Positions 1 to 7,968 of a DNA stretch of 25,330 bases are shown in pieces. The DNA lies in assembly GCA_023259575.1 (NCBI GenBank), contig JALRHN010000007.1, forward strand, positions 1 through 25,330, read 5' to 3'. The position numbers and the translations under genes were made by a program. Numbering within the stretch: position 1 is the first letter of the stretch; the number at the start of each line of letters is the position of its first letter. The notes below the pieces were generated by a model. The model saw nothing but the letters and a program-made list of their open reading frames with translations. It did not search any database and was not told the DNA's origin. The stretch is from Candidatus Kapaibacterium sp. GTDB lineage: Bacteria > Bacteroidota > Ignavibacteria > Kapaibacteriales > UBA961.

Positions 1-1
1 T

Positions 2-1780
2 CAACTTCAAGCGCAAAAAGGAAGTAAAGATGAAATATACACATTAGCTATTAGTTATGAGAAATCTGGTGATGCAAAAAATGCAGCACGTTTATTCCAG
101 GAATTATATGCCAAGGATAATACAAATAGAGACTATCTATATGGTGTTTCTAGAACATTACAAAGTTTGCAACGATTTCCAGAATTACTTCCAATATTAG
201 AAGAGTTTACATCTCGATTTCCAACAATAGAACACTTTTCTTTATGTTCATTTATTGCTAAAAAATCGGGTTTTACTGAAAAAAGTAATACATATTGGGA
301 ACAATCAATACAATTAGTCTCCAAACTTCCAAATGATATAGTAAAAGACAATGCTATTCGATTAATTGGAAAGTATCAAACAGATGCACAATCAGGTAAT
401 AATGCGATTCTTACCTATAAAAAAGGTAAAGAACTACTCAAATATCAATTAGGATTATATTCTGATGAATTATCGCAATTATATGCTTTGGTTAAAGATT
501 ATGAATCTGGCACAAAAGAGGTATTAGAACTATTCTCATTAAATCAAAATTATGCTTTGGTTCAGGGCAGACTTTCAGCATATTTAACATCAGTTGAATC
601 AATAGAACATATAGACAAAGAACTTTCTAAACAAGCTGATTCACAAAACTCATATTCTCTATATAAATTATATCAGTGGTTTTTAAGAGAAACAAAACAA
701 TATGATAAAGCTCTGTCTTTAGTTAAGAAAACTGAAAAATTGTTTGGATCTAAAGGAAGAGATATATCTGATTTTGCTGATATCTGTAATAAAGATGGAG
801 TATTAGATATTGCAAATGAAGCATATTCATTGGTAATAGATCTAGGAAAATCCTCACCATTTTATTCAAAAGCTATTTTTGGATATGCTACTGTTTTAGA
901 GCAAAAACTCAATATTCTTAAAAAAGCATTTCCTGATTCTATTCCAAAGGATGACATATTTTATATCATCAGTAAATATGATGATATAGTGCAGTCTTTC
1001 CCATATTCCGGCTTTGCTATCGAATGTCTTTTAAGAAAATCTCAATTACAAAGTAATTTTTTAGACGATAATGTTTCTGCAAAAAAAACATTAGAACAGA
1101 TTATTCAAGGTTATTCTCATAATTCAATATCTGTTGTGGCTGCTAATGAACTTGCATTATTACTAATCAAAGAAAATAATAGTACTGAAGCAAAAAACAT
1201 ACTTCTGCTTAATATTACAAAAGATGCTCTTAATCCAAAAGAAACCGATAGAGCTCAATTTATTTTAGCTGAGATGCTGTATTTTGAAGGAAATATAGAT
1301 TCTGCTGCTGCACTATTATTACCAATTTCAGGAAAACCAGAATCTGATATTGCAAATGATGCTCTTGAACGATTATTGTTTATAGAAGAGAATAAACAAT
1401 TTGTATCAGACTTAATCATGTTTGCAAAAGCTGAGTACTATGAAAGAATCAAGAAATATTTTGAAGCAATATCTGAATTTAAAAAAATTAGTGCCGAGGG
1501 AGAATTATCAGAATTAAGTAAGATTAAAATTGCTGAAATTTATAGTAAAATGAAGAATATTAATAAAGCACTTGAGGAATATTCTATTTTTTTAATACAA
1601 TATCCAGAAAGTATAAGAACAGATCAAGTACTGTTTACAATTGGTGAGATGAATATTATTCAAGGGGAAATAGAAAAGGCTATCATATCTTTTACTGATA
1701 TTTTGGTAAGATTTCCAAATTCTATGTATGCAAAAAAAACAAGAGATATAATCCGTCGACTTAGAGGTGATGTTCATTAA
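2..1780 (+). CDS. TPR-repeat protein, 3' part (5' end outside window)
   Basis: The reading frame is open from base 2 to a TAA at 1778-1780, giving 592 residues with no start in the window; a TTG at 167 is only an internal codon, because clear TPR-like helices precede it. The protein is almost all helical, with repeated TPR-type pairs: an early one around 'ISYEKSGDAKNAARLFQEL' and better ones in the last 130 residues ('ALEEYSIFLIQYPES', 'AIISFTDILVRFPNS'). The spacing of ~35-37 residues and 'YP/FP' ends resemble the TPRs of envelope assembly or outer-membrane-associated proteins, but no enzymatic domain is visible. The role is probably a protein-interaction scaffold; nothing more specific can be said. 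Its stop codon overlaps the stop of the convergent pssA gene. Confidence 0.85.
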   Translation, partial: QLQAQKGSKDEIYTLAISYEKSGDAKNAARLFQELYAKDNTNRDYLYGVSRTLQSLQRFPELLPILEEFTSRFPTIEHFSLCSFIAKKSGFTEKSNTYWEQSIQLVSKLPNDIVKDNAIRLIGKYQTDAQSGNNAILTYKKGKELLKYQLGLYSDELSQLYALVKDYESGTKEVLELFSLNQNYALVQGRLSAYLTSVESIEHIDKELSKQADSQNSYSLYKLYQWFLRETKQYDKALSLVKKTEKLFGSKGRDISDFADICNKDGVLDIANEAYSLVIDLGKSSPFYSKAIFGYATVLEQKLNILKKAFPDSIPKDDIFYIISKYDDIVQSFPYSGFAIECLLRKSQLQSNFLDDNVSAKKTLEQIIQGYSHNSISVVAANELALLLIKENNSTEAKNILLLNITKDALNPKETDRAQFILAEMLYFEGNIDSAAALLLPISGKPESDIANDALERLLFIEENKQFVSDLIMFAKAEYYERIKKYFEAISEFKKISAEGELSELSKIKIAEIYSKMKNINKALEEYSIFLIQYPESIRTDQVLFTIGEMNIIQGEIEKAIISFTDILVRFPNSMYAKKTRDIIRRLRGDVH

Positions 1781-2541
1781 TCGAAAGGGTTTTCATCTGG
1801 ATCTTCTAGGGTATCTCTTTCATTATCTGTAGATTTTTCTGAAACTATAGAATGGATATATCTGATTCCTCCAACAAGTAGATATAATAGCATACTTGGG
1901 AAGATTAAAGCCCCTTTACTAAGTAAAGATCCAATAAAACCGGTGAAAACAAGTAATGAAAAAATTGGACGAGATTTTAGTAAGGAAATGCTTGGTCTTG
2001 GGAGATTATCATACTTTATTGTACTTATCATAGCTAAAGAAACGATTGCTATGATAATAGTAGTACTAATTATACTATAATGATCTGGTATAATATGTAA
2101 TGGTAGAAAGAAAACAATATAAGAAACTAAAGTAACTGCACTTGCCGGAATTGGCATTCCACTAAAAAATAATTTATCTTCAAATCCTTTCAGCTGAACA
2201 TTGAATCTTGCTAACCTATAAACACCAGCCAAAACAGGTAATGAAGCAATAAGAACTCCTGTAGAATTCCATTCATACATCATACTTTTGTATAACATAA
2301 AAGAAGGAGCCAATCCAAAGGAAACAGCATCACATAATGAGTCTAACTCTACTCCTAATTCACTTGTTGATTTGGTTAACCTAGCCATCATCCCATCTAA
2401 AGCATCAAATATTCCGGCAATAAAGATAAAGATTGCTGCCTTATCATAATTACCATCAGAAATATGAATAATAGCAGTAAAACCTGAGAACAAATTTGCT
2501 AAGGTAAATAAATTTGGAATGATTGAACGTGTAATTCTCAT
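1777..2541 (-). CDS. pssA: CDP-diacylglycerol--serine O-phosphatidyltransferase (phosphatidylserine synthase)
   Basis: This is a 254-residue integral membrane enzyme of the CDP-alcohol phosphatidyltransferase family. The complete family signature is present: D49-G50-x2-A53-R54-x8-G63-x3-D67-x3-D71, whose aspartates bind the metal ions and CDP-diacylglycerol. About seven or eight hydrophobic segments surround it, and the charged C-terminal tail (DNERDTLEDPDENPFD) is likely cytosolic. The N-terminal 'RSIIPNLFTLANLFSGF' is typical of the PssA type II subfamily, which makes phosphatidylserine, the precursor of phosphatidylethanolamine. The head-group specificity is inferred from this similarity; another CDP-alcohol transferase is possible. 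It lies 12 bases downstream of coaE and is probably co-transcribed with it. Confidence 0.9.
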   Translation of the reverse strand: MRITRSIIPNLFTLANLFSGFTAIIHISDGNYDKAAIFIFIAGIFDALDGMMARLTKSTSELGVELDSLCDAVSFGLAPSFMLYKSMMYEWNSTGVLIASLPVLAGVYRLARFNVQLKGFEDKLFFSGMPIPASAVTLVSYIVFFLPLHIIPDHYSIISTTIIIAIVSLAMISTIKYDNLPRPSISLLKSRPIFSLLVFTGFIGSLLSKGALIFPSMLLYLLVGGIRYIHSIVSEKSTDNERDTLEDPDENPFD

Positions 2542-2553
2542 AGATAAATGTAC

Positions 2554-3228
2554 TTATTCTTCATGCTTATTATTTGGAAGAAAAGGTAAAAATGAAAGCA
2601 GAAAATTGACAGACTGTTCAAGATCATGAAAAGAACCATTATTATCAATAATAAAGTCTGCTTTATTAATAAGCTCTTGATCTTCAATTTGATGTTTCAT
2701 TCTTATTAGAATATCTTGTTCTGATAGATGCGATCTTTCTTGAACTCTGGCAACTCTAACTTTTTGATCTGCTATAATCCCGACAATATAATCAAAACCA
2801 TATTCTAAACCAGCCTCAAACAAAAGTGCCATATCAATACAAATCATCTCAGCACCTTGCTCGGCTGCTTCCATAGCATCTTTGAATAGTCTTTCTAATA
2901 AAGGTGGATGAACAATTTCATTTAGTTCTTTCAAAAGATGAGTATTGCCTTCTGCAAAAACAAGAGAAGAAATAAAAGAAAAATCAATATCACCATTTTG
3001 TAGAATTGATTCTTGGCCAAAAGATGAACGTAATTTAGTCTGAATATTTGTATTCTGTTTCATAATCTCTTTTGCAAGATTATCGGCATTTAACACAGTA
3101 TATCCAGCTTGTTCGAACAAATTTGCTACTGAGCTTTTTCCAGATCCAATTCCACCAGTAATCCCTATCAATAAAGGTTCGGAATTTTCATCAGTTAGAT
3201 TATTATCATCTATTATAGGGTCTGTCAT
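2554..3228 (-). CDS. coaE: Dephospho-CoA kinase
   Basis: This is a 224-residue P-loop kinase that phosphorylates the 3'-hydroxyl of dephospho-CoA, the last step of coenzyme A synthesis, in the cytosol. The Walker A motif GGIGSGKS is at residues 25-32 (Lys31), followed by the CoaE-typical 'FEQAGYTVLNADNLAKEI' and a central 'EIVHPPLLERLF' (H-P-x-[LI]). 'DMALLFEAGLE' is the conserved P-x-LxE-like region and 'RVQERSHLS' is the LID region. About 18 acidic, probably disordered residues precede the kinase core; no closer in-frame start was found, so the ATG at 3228 is used. It is the first gene of a reverse pair with pssA and faces away from the E2 gene at 3382. An 18-base inverted repeat lies 20 bases upstream. 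Confidence 0.93.
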   Translation of the reverse strand: MTDPIIDDNNLTDENSEPLLIGITGGIGSGKSSVANLFEQAGYTVLNADNLAKEIMKQNTNIQTKLRSSFGQESILQNGDIDFSFISSLVFAEGNTHLLKELNEIVHPPLLERLFKDAMEAAEQGAEMICIDMALLFEAGLEYGFDYIVGIIADQKVRVARVQERSHLSEQDILIRMKHQIEDQELINKADFIIDNNGSFHDLEQSVNFLLSFLPFLPNNKHEE

Positions 3229-3247
3229 ATACGATGGAATTGATTTG

Positions 3248-3265
3248 AAGAAATAAATATTTCTT
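3248..3265. promoter_or_regulatory. 18-base inverted repeat upstream of coaE (possible operator)
   Basis: AAGAAATA-AA-TATTTCTT is a perfect 8-base inverted repeat around a 2-base centre, 20 bases before the coaE start in the divergent coaE/E2 region. The near-zero spacer fits a dimeric protein-binding site better than an RNA hairpin. It is AT-only apart from one G and one C, so chance is possible. No regulator is identified. Confidence 0.3.
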
Positions 3266-3320
3266 TACTATTTATCTGATTATCATTTCTCACATTGGTA
3301 AATCTACGGAATTTCGCTAA

Positions 3321-3354
3321 TTTGGTACACATGTTATTAATGTGATTCTATTTG
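3321..3354 (+). promoter_or_regulatory. Candidate promoter for the E2 gene (Bacteroidota-like TTTG / TAnnTTTG)
   Basis: TTTG at 3321-3324 and TCTATTTG at 3347-3354 (7 of 8 to the Bacteroidota -7 consensus TAnnTTTG) are separated by 22 bases and sit upstream of the E2 start at 3382. The consensus comes from Bacteroidota and may not apply in this lineage. Confidence 0.3.
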
Positions 3355-3366
3355 AAAAATACCCTC

Positions 3367-3373
3367 TAAGGAG
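3367..3373 (+). promoter_or_regulatory. Strong Shine-Dalgarno site of the E2 gene
   Basis: TAAGGAG lies 8 bases before the ATG at 3382. It fixes that start and is notable because many starts here (proS, ribH, acs, for example) have only AT-rich leaders. Confidence 0.75.
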
Positions 3374-3381
3374 TACATTAG

Positions 3382-5139
3382 ATGAAAGTTGACGTCGTGA
3401 TGCCTAAAATGGGCGAATCCATTCAGGAAGGCAAAATTTTGCGTTGGTTAAAAAAACCAGGCGATAATGTTGAGCGCGACGAAATCCTTTTGGAAATATC
3501 GACCGACAAAGTAGATACAGAAGTTCCATCTCCATCCGCTGGTATTCTAACTGCACTTTTAGCTCAGGAAAACGATACAGTAGAAGTTGGTAAAGTGATT
3601 GCTCAATTAGAAACTGAATCTTCAGCCGCTATTGTACATTCGGCTCCAGCTCCAGTTATAGATAAACCTATAGTTCCAGAACCTTCAAAAGTAGATGATA
3701 AACCTATTGTTGAAATTTCTGTACCTACTCCTAGTATTAATCCTTCACATAACTCAGGAAGTATAACTGAAGTTGTGATGCCTAAAATGGGTGAATCTAT
3801 ACAGGAAGGAAAAGTTTTACGTTGGTTAAAGAAACCAGGTGATACGATAGAAAGAGATGAGATTTTATTAGAAATATCAACAGATAAAGTTGATACCGAG
3901 GTGCCATCTCCTATTGCAGGTACATTGTCAGAGTTAAAAGCCCAAGAAGGTGACACGGTAGAAGTTGGAAAAGTAATTGCACTTATTTCATCTGGAAATG
4001 TTTCTGTAAGTAATCAATCTAATACTATAGTTGCACCTGCACCTGCCGCAGCACCAATTCAAACACCTATAGCTGTATCACATCCATCACCAATCGTACA
4101 AGCTGTAGAAGTATCGGCACCGGTTGTTGATATACCTAGGCAAAGCGGATCACGATTTTATTCTCCTTTAGTCCGTTCAATTTCAGAAGCAGAAAAAGTA
4201 AGCCTTCAGGAATTAGAATCAATAAAAGGAAGTGGTCTAGAAGGTAGAGTTACTAAAGCTGATATATTACAATATATTGCGCATAGATCTTCCGGAACTA
4301 CAGTTATACAAAATACAGCAGTTGTTCCGCCAGCTCCAATGCCAATTGCAGCACCTATTCAGCAAAGTGCTCCGGCTCCTACTCCAGTATCAGTACCAAT
4401 TCAAGCTTCTGGTAAGAATTGGGGTAATGATGTTGAAATCATTCCTATGGATAGAGTCAGACAGATCATTGCTGATCATATGATAAAATCAAAACAAACA
4501 TCTCCGCATGTTACAAGTGTAGGCGAAGCTGATATCACTCAATTAGTTCATTTTAGAGAAAAAAATAAAGCTGCATTTGAAAAGAAAGAAGGTTTTAAAT
4601 TAACATTAACGCCATTTTTTGTAAAAGCAATTGTAGATGCTGTTAAAAAGTATCCTCTTGTTAATGTAAGCGTAGATGGTACCAATATTATTCGTCATAA
4701 AAATGTTAATCTAAGCTTTGCAACAGTTTTACCTGATGGGAATTTGATTGTTCCTGTAATAAAAGGTTCTGACACTATGAATCTTTCAGGTATTTCTCGT
4801 TCAATTAATGATTTAGCACAAAGAGCTCGTACGAAGAAGTTATCACCTGATGAGATTACAGGTGGAACAATTTCTATGACAAATATGGGCGCTTGGGGCT
4901 CATTATTTGGAACTCCAGTAATTAATCAACCCCAAACAGCTATCATCGGTATTTATGCCGTACAAAAACGTCCAGTTGTGGTTGAAGTGAATGGAGAAGA
5001 CATGATAGCTATACGTCATATGTTATATGTATCAATTACATATGATCATAGAGTTATTGATGGTGTATTGGCCTCTTCTTGTTTACGAGAAATTTGCCAA
5101 GGCTTAAGTAAAATGAATGCATCGACAATAGATTTATAA
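3382..5139 (+). CDS. sucB: 2-oxoacid dehydrogenase E2 (dihydrolipoamide acyltransferase, probably succinyltransferase) with two lipoyl domains
   Basis: This 585-residue E2 core subunit transfers an acyl group from its lipoyl arm to CoA. Order: lipoyl domain 1 (1-77, lipoyl-Lys43 in EISTDKVDTEVPSP), Ala/Pro linker, lipoyl domain 2 (129-204, Lys169 in the same motif), a second linker, the E1/E3-binding domain (about 258-302, 'SPLVRSISEAEKVSLQELE' to 'GRVTKADILQYI'), an Ala/Pro-rich linker, and the catalytic domain (about 350-585) with HxxxD at His556-Asp560 (DHRVIDG). Two nearly identical lipoyl domains resemble actinobacterial-style SucB, but substrate class (2-oxoglutarate, pyruvate or branched-chain) cannot be settled without E1; the symbol is therefore provisional. 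No E1 or E3 gene is adjacent. A Shine-Dalgarno site precedes it and a terminator follows. Codon use in the first ~45 codons is unusually GC-rich at third positions. Confidence 0.88.
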   Translation: MKVDVVMPKMGESIQEGKILRWLKKPGDNVERDEILLEISTDKVDTEVPSPSAGILTALLAQENDTVEVGKVIAQLETESSAAIVHSAPAPVIDKPIVPEPSKVDDKPIVEISVPTPSINPSHNSGSITEVVMPKMGESIQEGKVLRWLKKPGDTIERDEILLEISTDKVDTEVPSPIAGTLSELKAQEGDTVEVGKVIALISSGNVSVSNQSNTIVAPAPAAAPIQTPIAVSHPSPIVQAVEVSAPVVDIPRQSGSRFYSPLVRSISEAEKVSLQELESIKGSGLEGRVTKADILQYIAHRSSGTTVIQNTAVVPPAPMPIAAPIQQSAPAPTPVSVPIQASGKNWGNDVEIIPMDRVRQIIADHMIKSKQTSPHVTSVGEADITQLVHFREKNKAAFEKKEGFKLTLTPFFVKAIVDAVKKYPLVNVSVDGTNIIRHKNVNLSFATVLPDGNLIVPVIKGSDTMNLSGISRSINDLAQRARTKKLSPDEITGGTISMTNMGAWGSLFGTPVINQPQTAIIGIYAVQKRPVVVEVNGEDMIAIRHMLYVSITYDHRVIDGVLASSCLREICQGLSKMNASTIDL

Positions 5140-5147
5140 ATAACAAT

Positions 5148-5177
5148 AAGGCTCTCTTTGTAGATAAAGAGAGCCTT
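5148..5177 (+). terminator. Rho-independent terminator after the E2 gene
   Basis: AAGGCTCTCTTT (5148-5159) pairs perfectly with AAAGAGAGCCTT (5166-5177) around a 6-base loop, followed by the T-rich TATTATT. The 12-bp stem starts 8 bases after the E2 stop. The next start codon (5188) is only 10 bases beyond the stem. Confidence 0.85.
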
Positions 5178-5187
5178 TATTATTCAC

Positions 5188-5529
5188 ATGAAAGCAATAA
5201 AACAAATATATATTATAATCCTTGCTGTGATTATGGTATCATCTCAAGTGTCTGCAATTATGCATACACATGACTTTGTTTTATATGATACACAGTTACA
5301 AAAGATACACATACAAGGTAATGAATACACGCAAGAATCTACAAATCTATCAAATCATGTACACTGTGCTTTATGTGATATCTCTTATACTCCTGGATAT
5401 TTGACAATTCATAAATATCAAACGATTGTAGAATGTTCGAATGTACAATATCTAGATATCTCCCCTTCTCAATTCTACTCTTTTTGTACCTTACAAAAAC
5501 AAACTAGGGCACCTCCTTATACTACTTGA
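5188..5529 (+). CDS. Small secreted protein with HxHCxxC motif (putative metal-binding), first gene of TonB cassette
   Basis: This is a 113-residue protein of no firmly known function. It has a Sec-type signal peptide (Lys2/Lys5, hydrophobic 7-18, likely cleavage after VSA at 23), so the mature ~90 residues should be periplasmic or surface-exposed. Visible candidate metal ligands are His26-x-His28 just after the cleavage site and His57-x-His59-Cys60-x2-Cys63. I recall small Bacteroidota proteins with an HxHCxxCD-like motif next to TonB-dependent receptors, which is the arrangement here; this is memory, not a search. It precedes the receptor gene by 48 bases. There is no clear Shine-Dalgarno site, and the start sits just after the E2 terminator. 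Metal binding is inference from the residues and context. Confidence 0.75.
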   Translation: MKAIKQIYIIILAVIMVSSQVSAIMHTHDFVLYDTQLQKIHIQGNEYTQESTNLSNHVHCALCDISYTPGYLTIHKYQTIVECSNVQYLDISPSQFYSFCTLQKQTRAPPYTT

Positions 5530-5577
5530 TTAATAACTTTACAATTCATTAAGTAGTTTATAATATTAGAGTTAACG

Positions 5578-7953
5578 ATGTTATCACGTGCATATGTATG
5601 CTTGTGGGTGATTTTATTTCTATGTTTTGCTATTGATATATATGCTCAGAATATGAGAACAATATCAATTGTAACTAAAGTAGAAAAACAATCAGCTAAC
5701 AAAGCATTATCTCAAGTATCTGTACTTATTGGTAATAAAGGAATAAGAACTGATAGTAACGGGTATGGTATGATGACGGTATCTAAAACAGCAACTTATC
5801 CAATCAAGGCTAGTTACCCTGGTTATGTCTCAGTTCAAGATACTTTATTACCAGGAAATGATACAACCATTACAATTATTTTAAAAGAGATAAACCTTTT
5901 TCAGACAAATAAGATCACTGTGAATGCAGATAGAAATGGCATATATGGAACTGCAACACAACAAATCAAAATAATTTCTTCTAAAGAATTAGATGAACAT
6001 AGAGGACAAACCTTAGGTGAAAGTTTAAATGGACATCTTGGTATAACAACTATTCAAACTGGTTCCTCTATTTCTAAGCCAGTATTAAGAGGTTTGCATA
6101 GTCAAAGACTTTTAATATCTAATGCTGGAATAGCTCAAGAAGGTCAACAGTGGGGTGCTGAACATGCTCCTGAGATAGATATATTATCTATAGGTTCTAT
6201 ACAAATTCTTAAAGGAGCAGCTGGAGTTGAATATGGTCCTGGAGCAATGGGCGGAATGATCAAAGTAGAACCTCCTATTATGATGGACACTGTTGGTTTG
6301 AAAGGTGCTATTAGTTCTAATTTGATGTCCAATAATCGTCAAGGCTCTTTATCGGCATCGTTGGATGGCGCAACATCATTATATAATGGATTATTATCTT
6401 TACAAGTGCAAGGAAGTGTAAGAAAAGCTGGTGATATGAAAGCTGCTTCTTATGTTTTGGGTAATACCGCATATTCTGAACAAAATGCTTTTATATCTGC
6501 TTCATATACTCATATTGATGGAATAATTCTGAAGAGCAGATTTTCGACATTTACTTCTGAATTAGGAATTTTTAAGGGAAGTCATATTTCAAATTTGAGT
6601 GATTTATTGCTGGCCATAGAAAGAGGAAAACCTTTAAAAGAATTTGATTTTTCATATGCTATTGCTAATCCCAAACAAGAAATTGCTCATGATATATGGG
6701 CTAATTCTATTTCTATTCCTTTGTCTGAACATATATATACAGAAATAATGCATGGATGGCAATTTAATGACAGAAAAGAATTTGATGCACATAATTTAAG
6801 AATTCCTACAGATTCAGTTATTGCATTGAATTCAGCATTATCATTACCAGCAATGAAGCTACAATTAGTAACCCAATCATTAGATATCAAATTAAAGATA
6901 CAACAACCACTCCATAATTTTACATCTACAATTGGATGTTCTTTACAGGATCAAAACAATGTACGATCAGGAAAGGTAGTATTAATTCCTGATTATACAT
7001 CATTAAATATTGGCTCTTATGTATTGGCAAATTATATAGATAAATCTATGATTTACAATGTAGGAGTTCGATATGATAGGAAGAATATTAATGTACCTGG
7101 ATTTATTACCCCTACAAGAAAAATCCAAGATACATCTATGTTTTTTGATGGACTTTCTGGTGCTGCTGGTATTCTATGGCAATATGACACAAATATACAA
7201 TGCACGATAAATTTTGGAACAGCATGGAGATCACCACAGATAAACGAATTGTTCAGCAATGATATACATCATGGAACTGCCCAATTTGAGATTGGAGATA
7301 TTAGTCTTAAAAAAGAACAATCCTTCAGCATGGATATCAATACTATCTATAATAAGCCAGATTTTCATGTTGAGTGCAGTATATATTCAATGTGGTTTGA
7401 TAACTATATAGTAATGTTGCCAGACAAACAATTTCCAACTGTAACTGTTAGAGGCACCTTCCCTACTTTCAGGTATTCTCAAACAAAAGCTATTATCTAT
7501 GGTTTAGAATTAATGGCAGAATATCATCTGAATGATTGGTCCAAAGTTACAGTTCAGACTACAATTACAAAGGGTGATGATAAAACAAATAATACACCTT
7601 TATTCCAAATTCCAGCTAATAGATATCAGGCCAATATTCATGTACACAAGCAAGATTTTCTTTCTGTTTTTCATGATGTTTTTGCTGAATTTGGTTGTTT
7701 ATTCGTAAGCACACAAGATAGATTTGCACCTGATTTAGATTATGCAAATCCCCCATTGGGATATCAACTGTATAATATCTCTTTTGGTGGGACAATACAT
7801 ACAGGATATGATAAGTATATTTCATGCACAATGAGTGCAAATAATATATTCAATACAGATTATAGGGATTATCTCTCCAGATATCGATATTTCTCTGCTG
7901 ATCAAGGATTTAATCTAACTTTTAGATGTTCTTATTCATTTTCACTATTATAA
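5578..7953 (+). CDS. TonB-dependent outer-membrane receptor
   Basis: This 791-residue receptor has a signal peptide (1-23, ending IYA), a carboxypeptidase-regulatory-like beta-sandwich domain (about 27-110), a plug (about 125-230) and a 22-strand-type beta barrel to the C-terminus. The plug shows the family landmarks 'KPVLRGLHSQRLLISNAGI', 'GQQWGAEHAPEID' and 'IQILKGAAGVEYGPGAMGG'. Such receptors import ligands across the outer membrane using TonB-ExbBD energy. The 'QQWGxEHxPEID' segment is one I associate with Bacteroidota receptors for metals or small metal complexes rather than SusC-type glycan importers; no SusD gene follows. The neighbouring small HxHCxxC protein and the DEHQFFY lipoprotein support a metal-related role. 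The actual ligand (zinc, copper, a chelate) cannot be read from sequence. It is followed 15 bases later by the lipoprotein gene. Confidence 0.92.
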   Translation: MLSRAYVCLWVILFLCFAIDIYAQNMRTISIVTKVEKQSANKALSQVSVLIGNKGIRTDSNGYGMMTVSKTATYPIKASYPGYVSVQDTLLPGNDTTITIILKEINLFQTNKITVNADRNGIYGTATQQIKIISSKELDEHRGQTLGESLNGHLGITTIQTGSSISKPVLRGLHSQRLLISNAGIAQEGQQWGAEHAPEIDILSIGSIQILKGAAGVEYGPGAMGGMIKVEPPIMMDTVGLKGAISSNLMSNNRQGSLSASLDGATSLYNGLLSLQVQGSVRKAGDMKAASYVLGNTAYSEQNAFISASYTHIDGIILKSRFSTFTSELGIFKGSHISNLSDLLLAIERGKPLKEFDFSYAIANPKQEIAHDIWANSISIPLSEHIYTEIMHGWQFNDRKEFDAHNLRIPTDSVIALNSALSLPAMKLQLVTQSLDIKLKIQQPLHNFTSTIGCSLQDQNNVRSGKVVLIPDYTSLNIGSYVLANYIDKSMIYNVGVRYDRKNINVPGFITPTRKIQDTSMFFDGLSGAAGILWQYDTNIQCTINFGTAWRSPQINELFSNDIHHGTAQFEIGDISLKKEQSFSMDINTIYNKPDFHVECSIYSMWFDNYIVMLPDKQFPTVTVRGTFPTFRYSQTKAIIYGLELMAEYHLNDWSKVTVQTTITKGDDKTNNTPLFQIPANRYQANIHVHKQDFLSVFHDVFAEFGCLFVSTQDRFAPDLDYANPPLGYQLYNISFGGTIHTGYDKYISCTMSANNIFNTDYRDYLSRYRYFSADQGFNLTFRCSYSFSLL

Positions 7954-7955
7954 AA

Positions 7956-7961
7956 AAAGGA
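7956..7961 (+). promoter_or_regulatory. Shine-Dalgarno site of the lipoprotein gene
   Basis: AAAGGA lies 7 bases before the ATG at 7969, in the short gap after the receptor stop. It supports this start and translation from the receptor transcript. Confidence 0.55.
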
Positions 7962-7968
7962 TACAATT

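Noticed and set aside
167..169. TTG as the start of the first TPR gene
   Set aside because: The frame stays open to base 2 and encodes TPR-like helices upstream, so the gene begins outside the window.
3603..3956. 117-residue reverse frame inside the E2 gene
   Set aside because: It is antisense to the linker and second lipoyl domain, lacks recognisable features and is explained by the Ala/Pro/Ser-rich composition.
5521..5557. ACTACTT / AAGTAGT inverted repeat between the small protein and receptor genes
   Set aside because: Seven pairs around a 23-base AT-rich loop with no T run; too weak to call a terminator or regulatory structure.
5578..7953. Receptor as a SusC-type glycan importer
   Set aside because: No SusD gene, shorter than typical SusC proteins, and the neighbours carry metal-ligand-like motifs.
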